A stretch of 7,552 bases of DNA, taken from NCBI GenBank assembly GCA_003139735.1, contig PLGA01000281.1, positions 1 to 7,552 of the forward strand, read 5' to 3'. Positions 1 through 6,718 of the stretch are shown here, piece by piece. The notes below the pieces were generated by a model, which was not told the DNA's origin, did not search any database, and worked only from the letters and a program-made list of their open reading frames with translations. Source of the DNA: Bryobacterales bacterium. GTDB taxonomy: Bacteria > Acidobacteriota > Terriglobia > Bryobacterales > Bryobacteraceae. Position 1 is the first letter of the stretch. Every line of letters starts with the position of its first letter. A program made the translations under genes and the position numbers.

Positions 1-507
1 CACGGCATCTTCAATCCGCAGGATTACGCTGTCCCGATCGAGCGCCGTCTCCGCCGTCCGAAAACGGCAGCAAACGTATTCGTTGCGATGGCCGTGAAAG
101 ACATCGGACTCGGTCATGCCGTTGCGAACTTCATAGATAACCGGCGGCGGCTCGGTGGGCGCGGCCGGCTCGACAGCGTGGCGCGGCGGACGATCCCTTC
201 CCGCGCCCTGCGGCTCCACGGCAATCGTAAACGTGTTGCTATACGAACTGCCCGCCGTACGCATGCGCACCCGGTGAGAACCCACGGCGAGACCCGGAGG
301 CACGCGCAGATTGGCCTGCCATTCTTGCGCGCGCAGATTGGCCAGCACCAGTACCGGCGCGCCGTAATCGTCGATATCGATGCGCAGGCGGTCGCGCGTG
401 AGATCCGGCACCTCGCTGCGGAAATACACGCAGGCGTATTCATCCTTGCCGGGGTGAAATTGAATGTCGTGGGTGCGGTTGTTCACCGCGGAATACAGCA
501 GCGGCGC
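1..507 (-). repeat. Tandem protein repeat: two IPT/Ig-like modules in the methyltransferase tail
   Basis: Two stretches of the methyltransferase tail align with each other. Repeat 1 starts at residue 238 (APLLYSAVNN..., then FHPGKDEYACVYFRSE, DLTRDRLRIDIDD). Repeat 2 starts at residue 357 (PPVIYEVRNG..., then FHGHRNEYVCCRFRTA, ALDRDSVILRIED). Shared features are a proline start, xIYxVxNxxT, FHxxxxEYxCxxFR and LxRDxxxxxIxD. A proline-rich linker (about 340-356) separates them. Only the first ~50 residues of repeat 2 lie in the window, so the number of repeats is unknown. The assignment to IPT/TIG or another Ig-like fold comes from pattern only. Confidence 0.7.
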
Positions 508-1218
508 GGGTTCCGTGGGATGGGGCGGGGCAGGCTCCCAACGGCGGCGGCAAGTGATACCGGCGCGACGGTCGGATACGTATTCGAGATTCACGCGCGC
601 AAAGCCTGCCGAACGGCAGAGGGCCGCCGCGCACTGGACGCTGGGACCGAACCAGTTGTCGATCTGCCCGCCCAGCTCGTCGGTTTCGTAAAACTCCATG
701 GCGCAAGGCGCGGAGCCATCGTCGGTGACGAACGATTCCACGAACGCCGTGTCCCTGGTGATGGCGCAGATCTTCTCCAAACCCAGCAGCGGATTCCGCA
801 GGTGGTAGAGCACGCCGAAGAACAAGACAAAGTCGAACAGGCCGACGCTCTCCGGGGTGAGCTCGTCGACATCCAGAATGCGGTAATCGACATGCGAGCC
901 GAGCATGCGGTGGGCTTCGCGGAACTCTTCGAATTCCACGCAATCGACCGCCATCACCTGGGCGCCGCGGCGCTCCATCTCGAAGCTGCACCAGCCGGTC
1001 CACGCGCCTACGTCGAGCACGCGCTTGCCGGTGAGATCGGCGGGGATGGGAAAGGCCGCCAGGCGTTGCTTCAATGCCTCGACGCCGATCATGCCCTGGA
1101 TCACGTTGCCATCCGGCAGTTCGATGCTGTGATACCAGCCCTTAGTGGAAAGCAGCGCGACCTGCCGCTGCACCAGCTCGAAGAACGTTGGATCGCCCGC
1201 GGCGCGCTCGACCGGCAT
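1..1218 (-). CDS. CmoB-like SAM methyltransferase with tandem C-terminal IPT/Ig-like repeats (3' end outside window)
   Basis: I read 406 codons on the minus strand with no stop, from ATG at 1218 to the left edge, so the C-terminus is missing. The N-terminal ~225 residues are a class I SAM-dependent methyltransferase: motif I VLDVGAWTGWCSFE at residues 67-80, the acidic end of strand 2 in VMAVD (88-92), and FDFVLFFGVLYHLRNPLLGLE-type sequence at 128-148. This layout is typical of the CmoB / tRNA-mo5U34 methyltransferase-like group, whose members are often annotated that way but also methylate small molecules or sugars. From residue 238 on come Ig/IPT-like beta modules: a first from 238 to about 335, with the IPT-type ending VPPGLAVGSHRVRMRT, and a second from 357. 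CmoB proper has no such tail, so a tRNA role is doubtful. The protein starts MPVERAAGDP with no signal peptide. The gene is divergent from the SGNH hydrolases. Methyltransferase fold is certain; substrate unknown. Confidence 0.9.
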   Translation of the reverse strand, partial: MPVERAAGDPTFFELVQRQVALLSTKGWYHSIELPDGNVIQGMIGVEALKQRLAAFPIPADLTGKRVLDVGAWTGWCSFEMERRGAQVMAVDCVEFEEFREAHRMLGSHVDYRILDVDELTPESVGLFDFVLFFGVLYHLRNPLLGLEKICAITRDTAFVESFVTDDGSAPCAMEFYETDELGGQIDNWFGPSVQCAAALCRSAGFARVNLEYVSDRRAGITCRRRWEPAPPHPTEPAPLLYSAVNNRTHDIQFHPGKDEYACVYFRSEVPDLTRDRLRIDIDDYGAPVLVLANLRAQEWQANLRVPPGLAVGSHRVRMRTAGSSYSNTFTIAVEPQGAGRDRPPRHAVEPAAPTEPPPVIYEVRNGMTESDVFHGHRNEYVCCRFRTAETALDRDSVILRIEDAV

Positions 1219-1223
1219 TGAAA

Positions 1224-1231
1224 CCATCCTA
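1224..1231 (-). promoter_or_regulatory. Ribosome binding site of the methyltransferase
   Basis: On the minus strand TAGGATGG precedes the ATG at 1218 by about 5 bases. It supplies an AGGA core and supports this ATG as the start. No other in-frame start is needed, since the methyltransferase fold begins soon after. Confidence 0.45.
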
Positions 1232-1260
1232 ACCCGAACATGGGCGGCACGGGGTCGCCG

Positions 1261-1335
1261 GCGGCCCATGGGTGCTTAACGGTTTTGGTCTCTGCCAGTC
1301 GGTAATCCCCAAACCGGTTAAGCACCCGCGGCCCA
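1261..1335. repeat. Inverted repeat bounded by 8-bp direct repeats, between divergent genes
   Basis: Left arm 1270-1288 and right arm 1309-1327 are reverse complements over 19 bases with two mismatches. The outer 11 bases (GGGTGCTTAAC / GTTAAGCACCC) are perfect. The loop is about 20 bases. The octamer GCGGCCCA occurs at 1261-1268 and again at 1328-1335, directly abutting the right arm and one base from the left arm. That is the geometry of a tiny palindromic insertion with a target-site duplication. A regulatory operator or a transcribed hairpin between the two divergent promoters is the alternative. GC-rich octamers can recur by chance, so the direct repeat is suggestive only. Confidence 0.6.
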
Positions 1336-1370
1336 CCAGCGCGGCGGCAGCGGCGTGGGGGCGGCCGCGC

Positions 1371-1376
1371 TATACT
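1371..1376 (+). promoter_or_regulatory. Candidate -10 box (TATACT) for the hydrolase operon
   Basis: TATACT matches five of six positions of the sigma-70 -10 consensus and sits in otherwise very GC-rich DNA. It ends 6 bases before the TTG proposed as the hydrolase start, so transcription would begin about at that codon and the mRNA would be nearly leaderless. I see no good -35 box at the expected distance. No Shine-Dalgarno sequence lies before the TTG, which fits a leaderless start but does not prove it. Confidence 0.4.
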
Positions 1377-1382
1377 TACGAT

Positions 1383-2579
1383 TTGCCGCTCAACCGTGGA
1401 AGGAAGCTCGTCCTTTACTGCCTGATTGTGCTCGGATCGGTGATGGGAGGCGCGGTGGCCGCCGAGATCTACCTCTCCTATCATGCGCCGCAGCGCCTCA
1501 GCCTGCCTTTTTATAACGTCCTCTATCCGTACGTCATGTTCCGGCCCCTTGAAAACGCCAGCTACGAGCCGAAGGAAACCTTCGCCATGTCGCACTTCAG
1601 GAGCCGGGCATCCGTGTACACCAACGAGGATGGTTTCCGCATCCCCTCGCCGCACTACAACCTGCCGAAAGGGAAACCGCCGGGGCAACTGCGCGTCGCT
1701 TTCCTGGGTGGCTCGCTGGTCGAGCTGGCCAGCACGTTCGACACGGCGCTGCCGGGGTCGCTGAGGACGATTCTGCGCGAACGGTATCCCGGCCGCGATA
1801 TCGAAGTGATCAACGCCGGCATTCAATCCTGCGTGTCGCGGCAGTCCATCGCGCAGTTATTGTTCACGGTGGTCGACTACCATCCCGATATCGTGATTCT
1901 CTATGACGGCGGTAACGATCTCGGCCTTCCGCTGACCTACGAATCGCGGGCGAACTTCCCTTACAATTTCCAAACCATGCAGGAGGCGTGGGACCTCTAC
2001 CGGCAAGAACGGCAGCAGCCGCTGTGGCGGCTGGCGCTGGAGCGCAGCAATCTGTATCGACTGGTGCGCGCGCGCCTGCACCCCGACGAGCGGAAAATGA
2101 CGCCCACCGCCGACGCGCCGTTCGCCGGCAGCAACGCGCTGGCGGCCAGCCGGATTATTGCCGACCGGAATTACGTTAAGAGCCACGTGGCGGCCTTCCT
2201 TTCGAACTGGCGAAAGCTGATCGAGCTTTCCGCGGCTTACCACTACCAGCCGGTCTGCATCTTGACTCCGGCGGGCGGATTCGCGCCCGAGCGTGCCGCC
2301 CCGGCGCTGATGAGGTCGTTTCACATGGACCGCGAAACAACGCTCCAGTGGCTGCGCGCTATCGAAATGCTCTACGACGAAGCGAGCCGCCAGATTGCGG
2401 AGATGCGCGGCGCGTATCCGGATGCCGCGTTCATCGACCTGGCGCGCTTTCTGGATCCGCCCGAAAAATACTTCTGGGACCTCGGCCACATCTACGACGA
2501 AGCCAACATGGTGGTGGCGCAGCGAATCTACGCGGATATCCGGCCGTTGGTGGAGCGCCGCTCGCGCGAGGCCCGGTAG
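1383..2579 (+). CDS. Membrane-anchored SGNH/GDSL-like hydrolase 1
   Basis: A 399-residue protein if TTG at 1383 is used. The reading frame is open from a GTG at 1272, but that GTG lies inside the inverted repeat and the first 37 residues look non-coding. From the TTG, a basic N-terminus (PLNRGRK) is followed by one hydrophobic segment at about residues 9-28, giving a signal anchor with the rest outside the cytoplasm. SGNH blocks are complete: nucleophile S111 in AFLGGSLVE, G146 in VINAGIQS, N178 in YDGGNDLG, and D366/H369 in FWDLGHIYDEANMVVAQRI. S111, G146 and N178 fall at exactly the same residue numbers as in the next gene, which supports the TTG start. This superfamily includes esterases, lipases and carbohydrate deacetylases or acyltransferases; the substrate is not evident. 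The next gene begins on the base after this stop, so the two are probably one transcript. Confidence 0.88.
   Translation: MPLNRGRKLVLYCLIVLGSVMGGAVAAEIYLSYHAPQRLSLPFYNVLYPYVMFRPLENASYEPKETFAMSHFRSRASVYTNEDGFRIPSPHYNLPKGKPPGQLRVAFLGGSLVELASTFDTALPGSLRTILRERYPGRDIEVINAGIQSCVSRQSIAQLLFTVVDYHPDIVILYDGGNDLGLPLTYESRANFPYNFQTMQEAWDLYRQERQQPLWRLALERSNLYRLVRARLHPDERKMTPTADAPFAGSNALAASRIIADRNYVKSHVAAFLSNWRKLIELSAAYHYQPVCILTPAGGFAPERAAPALMRSFHMDRETTLQWLRAIEMLYDEASRQIAEMRGAYPDAAFIDLARFLDPPEKYFWDLGHIYDEANMVVAQRIYADIRPLVERRSREAR
2568..2571 (+). promoter_or_regulatory. Shine-Dalgarno GAGG for hydrolase 2
   Basis: GAGG lies within the last codons of hydrolase 1, 8 bases before the GTG at 2580. This supports GTG as the start of hydrolase 2 and translational coupling across the TAG/GTG junction. 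Confidence 0.5.
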
Positions 2580-3749
2580 GTGCGGGCCGCCCAGCCGCGC
2601 CGCCGGTTACGCCAGGCCCTGCTGAACTGCGCGCTGCTGGCGGCCACCATGCTGCTGTTGGCTGGCTTTCTGGAGGTGGCGTTGCGCCTCATTTTCGCCC
2701 GCAGCTTGGATTTTTCCATGGAGATGTGGAAGTATGCGGTGTCGCTGAAACAGCCGGTGCCCGACCCGCGGCTCAGCTTCGTGCACCGGCCGAACAGTAC
2801 CGCCTTCCTCATGGGAGTCCAGTTTTCGATCAATTCCATGGGGCTGCGCGACCGCGAGTTCCCGCGCGAAAAACCTCCCGGCGTGTACCGCATTGTGTGG
2901 CTGGGCGATTCCACGACACTGGGTTGGGGCGTTCCGTTGAGTGGCACCGCTCCCAAAATCCTGGAGCGCGAATTGAACGCCGCGGGGCACGGCCGCTTCG
3001 AGGTGCTCAATGCCGGAGTGGGCAACTACAACACGGTGCAGGAGGTGGAGCATTACCTCACCATCGACCGCTCATTCCATCCCGACCTGGTGATCCTGGA
3101 GTATTTCATCAACGACACCGAACCGGTGCCCCGCGAGCGCACGGCAGGACTGCTCGGCCGCAGCTACCTGGCTGCGTTCGCGCTGTCGCGCTTCGATGGC
3201 GCGCTGCGCGTGGCCGGCCTGCGCCCGCGCTGGCGGGAGTATTACGCCTCGCTCTATCGCGATGGCAGCCCCGGCCTGGAAGCTGCCAAGGACGCGCTGG
3301 GCCGGCTGGCCGCGGTGACCGCCCAAGATGGAACGGGACTGCTGCTGGCGATCCTGCCGGAGCTGCACCAGATCAATGGCGCATATCCGTTCGAGAAAGA
3401 GCAACGGAAGATCGAGGATTACCTGGCATCGCGTCAGATTCGCACCATCGATCTGCTAAGTTGCCTGCGCGGCCACGGACCGGAAACCAATCTCTGGATC
3501 ACGCCCGCCGACGCGCATCCCAACGTCAAAGCCAACATGCTGATCGCGGGATGCGTCAGCACCGCATTCCTTTCGCGCGTTGACAAGAAGCTGACAAAGT
3601 CGCACACCGGCGGACGGCGCGGCAACGAACGTGGTGCATTTAACGTGGACGGGTTTGATGAGGCGCTCCGCTATCGCCGGGTCGCCACGCCCGACCTGGT
3701 ACCCCGGCCGTGGCGCCGTGGGCGTAGGTATCAGCAACTCCGACAATAA
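2580..3749 (+). CDS. Membrane-anchored SGNH/GDSL-like hydrolase 2, with probable frameshifted C-terminal extension
   Basis: A 389-residue protein starting with GTG directly after the stop of hydrolase 1. The N-terminus is arginine-rich (RRRLRQ), then one membrane segment at about residues 13-40, so the catalytic part is exported. SGNH residues are S111 in VWLGDSTTLGWG, G146 in VLNAGVGNYN, N178 in EYFINDTEP, and D311/H313 in TPADAHPNVKAN. It is a divergent paralogue of hydrolase 1. The family-like part ends near residue 328 (LIAGCV). Compared with the second copy at 6719-7397, one base is missing near 3564. Restoring it would end the protein at TGA 3581-3583 with a tail like that copy. The present frame instead adds about 57 low-complexity, arginine-rich residues. 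All catalytic blocks lie upstream of the shift, so it may still be active. Substrate unknown. Confidence 0.85.
   Translation: MRAAQPRRRLRQALLNCALLAATMLLLAGFLEVALRLIFARSLDFSMEMWKYAVSLKQPVPDPRLSFVHRPNSTAFLMGVQFSINSMGLRDREFPREKPPGVYRIVWLGDSTTLGWGVPLSGTAPKILERELNAAGHGRFEVLNAGVGNYNTVQEVEHYLTIDRSFHPDLVILEYFINDTEPVPRERTAGLLGRSYLAAFALSRFDGALRVAGLRPRWREYYASLYRDGSPGLEAAKDALGRLAAVTAQDGTGLLLAILPELHQINGAYPFEKEQRKIEDYLASRQIRTIDLLSCLRGHGPETNLWITPADAHPNVKANMLIAGCVSTAFLSRVDKKLTKSHTGGRRGNERGAFNVDGFDEALRYRRVATPDLVPRPWRRGRRYQQLRQ
2904..3604 (+). repeat. Direct repeat, copy 1 (3' two-thirds of hydrolase 2)
   Basis: This segment matches 6719-7421 base for base with a constant offset of 3815, apart from two small indels. 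I estimate about nine identical bases in ten by eye. Positions 2952-3115 are identical to 6767-6930 without a single mismatch (164 bases), while both sides carry scattered substitutions. Similarity fades after about 3604. The left edge may extend weakly upstream of 2904. Confidence 0.9.
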
Positions 3750-4044
3750 ACCGCTGAACGGCGGGATAAACCCCATGATGCAGATGACTACGCTTTATAT
3801 CCTGGAAACAGCCCCATAATCCAAACGACTAGCCCTGGAGCTGGCAGCGCCCTTTCGCTGGCGCGCGCGCCATGGATCGGCGCCGGAATTCGGTTCCTCC
3901 CGAAATAACGATTCGAATCGGAACAGAGGGGCGATTTAAGTTATTGGACAAGCATCCGTTCCCCGTGTGCCGGCAGACATCAGAGCCAGCCGGCGAATCG
4001 CGAACCCGTCCGGAATGGCACACGCCGCCCGCTGCTGGCTTAAT
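3750..4044. other. Gene-poor spacer between convergent genes
   Basis: This lies between the stop of hydrolase 2 and the stop of the membrane/synthase gene, which face each other. I see no reading frame here with protein-like composition or recognisable motifs. The stretch has more A+T than the hydrolases (for example around 3898-3955). It holds a hairpin and a 12-bp palindrome near 3843-3871. It may include debris from the rearrangement that separated the two hydrolase copies. The frame at 3631-3819 was considered and is not convincing. Confidence 0.5.
3843..3871. terminator. Hairpin plus GC palindrome in the convergent spacer (weak terminator candidate)
   Basis: GGCAGCG at 3843-3849 and CGCTGGC at 3856-3862 form a 7-bp stem with one mismatch and a 6-base loop. 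The perfect 12-bp palindrome GGCGCGCGCGCC follows at 3860-3871. It lies between two convergent genes, where a terminator is expected. No T-run follows on either strand, so it does not look like a standard intrinsic terminator. Confidence 0.25.
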
Positions 4045-6540
4045 TCAGGGGCTATCGAACTCGGGCATCAGCTCAGCCTGCCTAGCCTGCCAAGCGCGGG
4101 CCAACTGCTCTTTATCCTGAGCCGCGAGGTTTTCCAGGTAGCGAAAGGGCAGGGCGGAATATGGACCAAGTGCTCTCACGATCGGTTTCGTGGATTCGAG
4201 TAACTCGAAGGGAGTGTGGTACTCAAGGTATGCGTCGTCGTCGGTGTTCAAAATACGGCTCGGGGTGCTGGCGAGGTAACGCGCAATTTGCCCAGGTCCC
4301 ATCATTATATGCGCCAATAGCTGGGGGGCGTTATGTATCCCGATGGAATCCAGGTCGCTTCTAACCGCAGGATTTTGCATGCGCTCCACCAGGGCGTTGA
4401 AGTCGATTTGAAAGGGTTCCTGGGCCGCCACAAACAAACCATGGCCACGGACGTACCAGAACGACGCGTTTGGAAAAACGGACACAAATGTTCGAAAGGC
4501 GACATCAAAGGAGGTCCTCGAAATCCGATACATAGGCATCCACTGGCACACTACTCCCCGAGGCCGTAAGCAGCGCTTGATCGACTCATAGTATTCCTTC
4601 GTGTAAAGGTATCCGACGCCTGTGACACGAGGGTGAATGGGATCCGCCGTGATCATGTCGAAGCGCCGATCGGTCATGGCCATGAAGTTGCGGCCATCGT
4701 CGATGCGGAGATGGACCTTCGGGTTCTCTAGCACCCCGTCCGAAACGTTCTCAAGATAGCGTTGCGCGTCAACCATCTCGCGAGTGAGTTCGATCACCTC
4801 AATGCTCCGGACGCTCGGGTAGCGATCAATGGCGCCCAAAGTGATCCCGAGGCCGAGCCCAATGACGGCCACGTCCTGCGGGTCCGGGTGCAACAGCAAG
4901 GGCAGATCGGCCTTAAGGATAAAGTGCCGCCGCTGGGCATAAGTGGTATCCGCTTCCAGTGTCCCGTTCACTTGCATGATGGTAACGCCCTTGGACGTTT
5001 TTATGATGTCCACGTTGTGGGCGATACCTTCTCCGTGATAAATTACCCGAGCTTTTTCCCGGCCAGCGTAATAAAAGTTCGTGACGATCTGCGTAGGCAG
5101 GAGGAGGACAACGCCTGCGCTGAGAGCCGAGAACACCAGCATAGCGGCGGTTCCGGGATCCCTGAGGCTGGCCCAACGAGCGTCAGCATGCCTGTATAGG
5201 ACGACTATCCCGGCGATGGTAAAGATTGCAGCGATCAACAGCAGGCTCACGCGGGTACCAGTCGCTGGGATCAAAACCATGCCCCCAAGCAGTGCGCCTA
5301 TGATGCCCCCCGCCGTGTTGGACGCGTAGACGTTGCCAATACCGCTGCCAACGGAGGCCAGCGCAGGCGTGCAGATCCTGGCTGCTACCGGAAACGCGGC
5401 CCCCATAAGGATTGTCGGGACTACGATGAGAAACGCAGATACGACGAATTGCGCCACCGTAGATGCTAAACCGAATTTGCCCCCGGACACCCCCGTGAGC
5501 AGCCAAAGCAGGTTACTGAAGACGAGCGGGACAAAGTAGACGAGGATACCTAGGAACGCCACATACAGACCTAGGCCCAACTCCAAAAAGCCAAACACGC
5601 GAAGTAGCGACCGTCTGCGATCGACTAGCCTCGAAATCCTGTTGCTGCCGAAGAAGATACCGAATAGGAAACACGACAGCATAATCGAGAACGAGAATAC
5701 TGTGGCACTGAATGACTGCTCCAGAATGCGCATCCAGACGACCTCCAGGGCGAGCGCGGCAAGGCCGGAAAGTGCGATAGCGATTATGGCCACCCTCGCG
5801 GTCCCGCGCTCCGGCACTGTGCATGGCACAGTTGCGCCGATTCCTGGCCGTGCTCCATCGCCAACCCCGGCTGTTCCATCGCCGGAGCGCAGCCCGCCAA
5901 ACGCTATAGCGGCGACTCCGACGAAGACATTCACGCCACAGGCCAGGGAAGTGGTGGCGCTCATACCCAAGGTTGGCAGAAGGACGAACCCAACCCCCAG
6001 TACGCCCGCCAGCGCTCCGCACGTGTTCAGGGAATAAAACAACGCGGACTGTCTGCCGATCTCGCCACTCCGCGCGAAGTGTTTCACGACCAAGGGTAAG
6101 GTGGCTCCCATCATGGCCGTCGGAACGACCAGCGTGACGGCTGCGATCAGGATTCGAAGGATGTGGTACCGCCACGGCGCGCTGTCAAAATACGCGCGGT
6201 AAATAACTTGGCGTTGGTGGGAGAACAGGTTTAGAAACCCGGGAAAAAGCAAGGCGTACAGCCCGATAGAGATTTCCAGCAGCCCGTACCAAACCAACGT
6301 CCGCTTGAGCCGGTCCGCATAACGCGCGGCCACCAGTCCACCCAAGCTGAGCCCCCCCATAAACGCGCTCAGCGTGAGCGCGGCGGAGTAGACATCGCTC
6401 CCAAAGAACAACGCCAAACGGCGCATCCAGACCACTTCATAGACTAACGATGAAAAGCCCGACAGGAAAAATGCTGCGCCCATGACAGGGAGCAGAGCAG
6501 ATCGCCGGCGTTCTGTACTGGAAGGCCCCAACGGGAACAT
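4045..6540 (-). CDS. Multi-pass membrane protein fused to a spermidine-synthase-like domain
   Basis: An 830-residue protein from ATG 6540 to TGA 4045-4047; an upstream in-frame GTG at 6600 would add 20 poorly protein-like residues. The N-terminal ~450 residues are membrane-spanning and consist of two related halves. Half 1 begins GFSSLVYEVVWMRRL (about residue 28) and has PTAMMGATLPLVVKHF and YSLNTCGALAGVLG. Half 2 begins SGLAALALEVVWMRIL (about 258) and has PTILMGAAFPVAARI and YASNTAGGIIGALLG. Another membrane segment lies at about 465-481. The C-terminal part is Rossmann-like: VIGLGLG (559-565), IEVIEL (580-585), DDGRNF (614-619), DPIHP (633-637) and YTKEYYESI. This matches the family of polyamine aminopropyltransferase-like domains fused to transporter-like membrane domains. 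The second Asp that binds the polyamine in true spermidine synthases (DxxD) is His here, so spermidine synthesis is not supported. GC is clearly lower than in neighbouring genes, suggesting separate origin. Confidence 0.9.
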   Translation of the reverse strand: MFPLGPSSTERRRSALLPVMGAAFFLSGFSSLVYEVVWMRRLALFFGSDVYSAALTLSAFMGGLSLGGLVAARYADRLKRTLVWYGLLEISIGLYALLFPGFLNLFSHQRQVIYRAYFDSAPWRYHILRILIAAVTLVVPTAMMGATLPLVVKHFARSGEIGRQSALFYSLNTCGALAGVLGVGFVLLPTLGMSATTSLACGVNVFVGVAAIAFGGLRSGDGTAGVGDGARPGIGATVPCTVPERGTARVAIIAIALSGLAALALEVVWMRILEQSFSATVFSFSIMLSCFLFGIFFGSNRISRLVDRRRSLLRVFGFLELGLGLYVAFLGILVYFVPLVFSNLLWLLTGVSGGKFGLASTVAQFVVSAFLIVVPTILMGAAFPVAARICTPALASVGSGIGNVYASNTAGGIIGALLGGMVLIPATGTRVSLLLIAAIFTIAGIVVLYRHADARWASLRDPGTAAMLVFSALSAGVVLLLPTQIVTNFYYAGREKARVIYHGEGIAHNVDIIKTSKGVTIMQVNGTLEADTTYAQRRHFILKADLPLLLHPDPQDVAVIGLGLGITLGAIDRYPSVRSIEVIELTREMVDAQRYLENVSDGVLENPKVHLRIDDGRNFMAMTDRRFDMITADPIHPRVTGVGYLYTKEYYESIKRCLRPRGVVCQWMPMYRISRTSFDVAFRTFVSVFPNASFWYVRGHGLFVAAQEPFQIDFNALVERMQNPAVRSDLDSIGIHNAPQLLAHIMMGPGQIARYLASTPSRILNTDDDAYLEYHTPFELLESTKPIVRALGPYSALPFRYLENLAAQDKEQLARAWQARQAELMPEFDSP

Positions 6541-6718
6541 ACTACTGATTCTGGCAGAACACGGTGGAAGGCCGCTGGCGCGGAGCTCGCAGCTCAGCAC
6601 TGGCGGGGCTGTTGGAAATGCCCAGGCGGGACTGGGAGTCCAGCGCAGGCTGACAGCCTACCCACGAGTGCGCGGTGGAGACGGCGAGCCGCGCCTGGAA
6701 TAAATTGCGTAGCGCCTT
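6541..6718. other. Short spacer upstream of the membrane/synthase gene
   Basis: This spacer joins the start of the minus-strand membrane gene to the broken hydrolase copy. It contains the double mini-hairpin at 6626-6661. I see no clear Shine-Dalgarno sequence or strong promoter for the membrane gene on the minus strand. An in-frame TAG at 6710-6712 closes the hydrolase frame just before the GDS motif of the broken copy. Confidence 0.5.
6626..6661. repeat. Double mini-hairpin, REP-like intergenic element
   Basis: Two hairpins stand back to back. Stem 1 pairs 6626-6633 with 6637-6644 (8 bp, one mismatch, loop GGG). Stem 2 pairs 6645-6651 with 6655-6661 (7 bp, one mismatch, loop GAC). There are no bases between them. 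This compact form resembles dispersed REP-type intergenic repeats of GC-rich genomes, though only one copy is in the window. If the membrane gene is transcribed from further right, the hairpins would lie in its mRNA leader. Confidence 0.5.

Noticed and set aside
88..1221. A long plus-strand open frame opposite the methyltransferase
   Set aside because: It is the exact codon-for-codon antisense of the methyltransferase frame. Its length follows from high GC, and its translation has no recognisable motifs, whereas the minus strand reads as a clear methyltransferase.
1101..1826. Minus-strand frame spanning the divergent intergenic region
   Set aside because: It crosses the methyltransferase start and the opposite hydrolase gene, and has no protein-like pattern. 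The genes on both sides are well supported.
2348..3583. A 411-codon plus-strand frame across the two hydrolases
   Set aside because: It overlaps both hydrolase frames and its translation is arginine/alanine/proline-rich shadow sequence without motifs. It is useful only because its stop at 3581-3583 marks the ancestral end of hydrolase 2.
3631..3819. A small plus-strand frame of 62 codons after hydrolase 2
   Set aside because: Parts read plausibly (VGVGISNSDNKPLNGG), but there is no ribosome binding site, it overlaps the hydrolase tail, and I recognise no family. It could be debris of an older gene.
3967..3993. Two GCCGGC hexamers as a terminator stem for the membrane/synthase gene
   Set aside because: Each hexamer is itself a palindrome common in GC-rich DNA, the stem is only 6 bp and no T-run follows.
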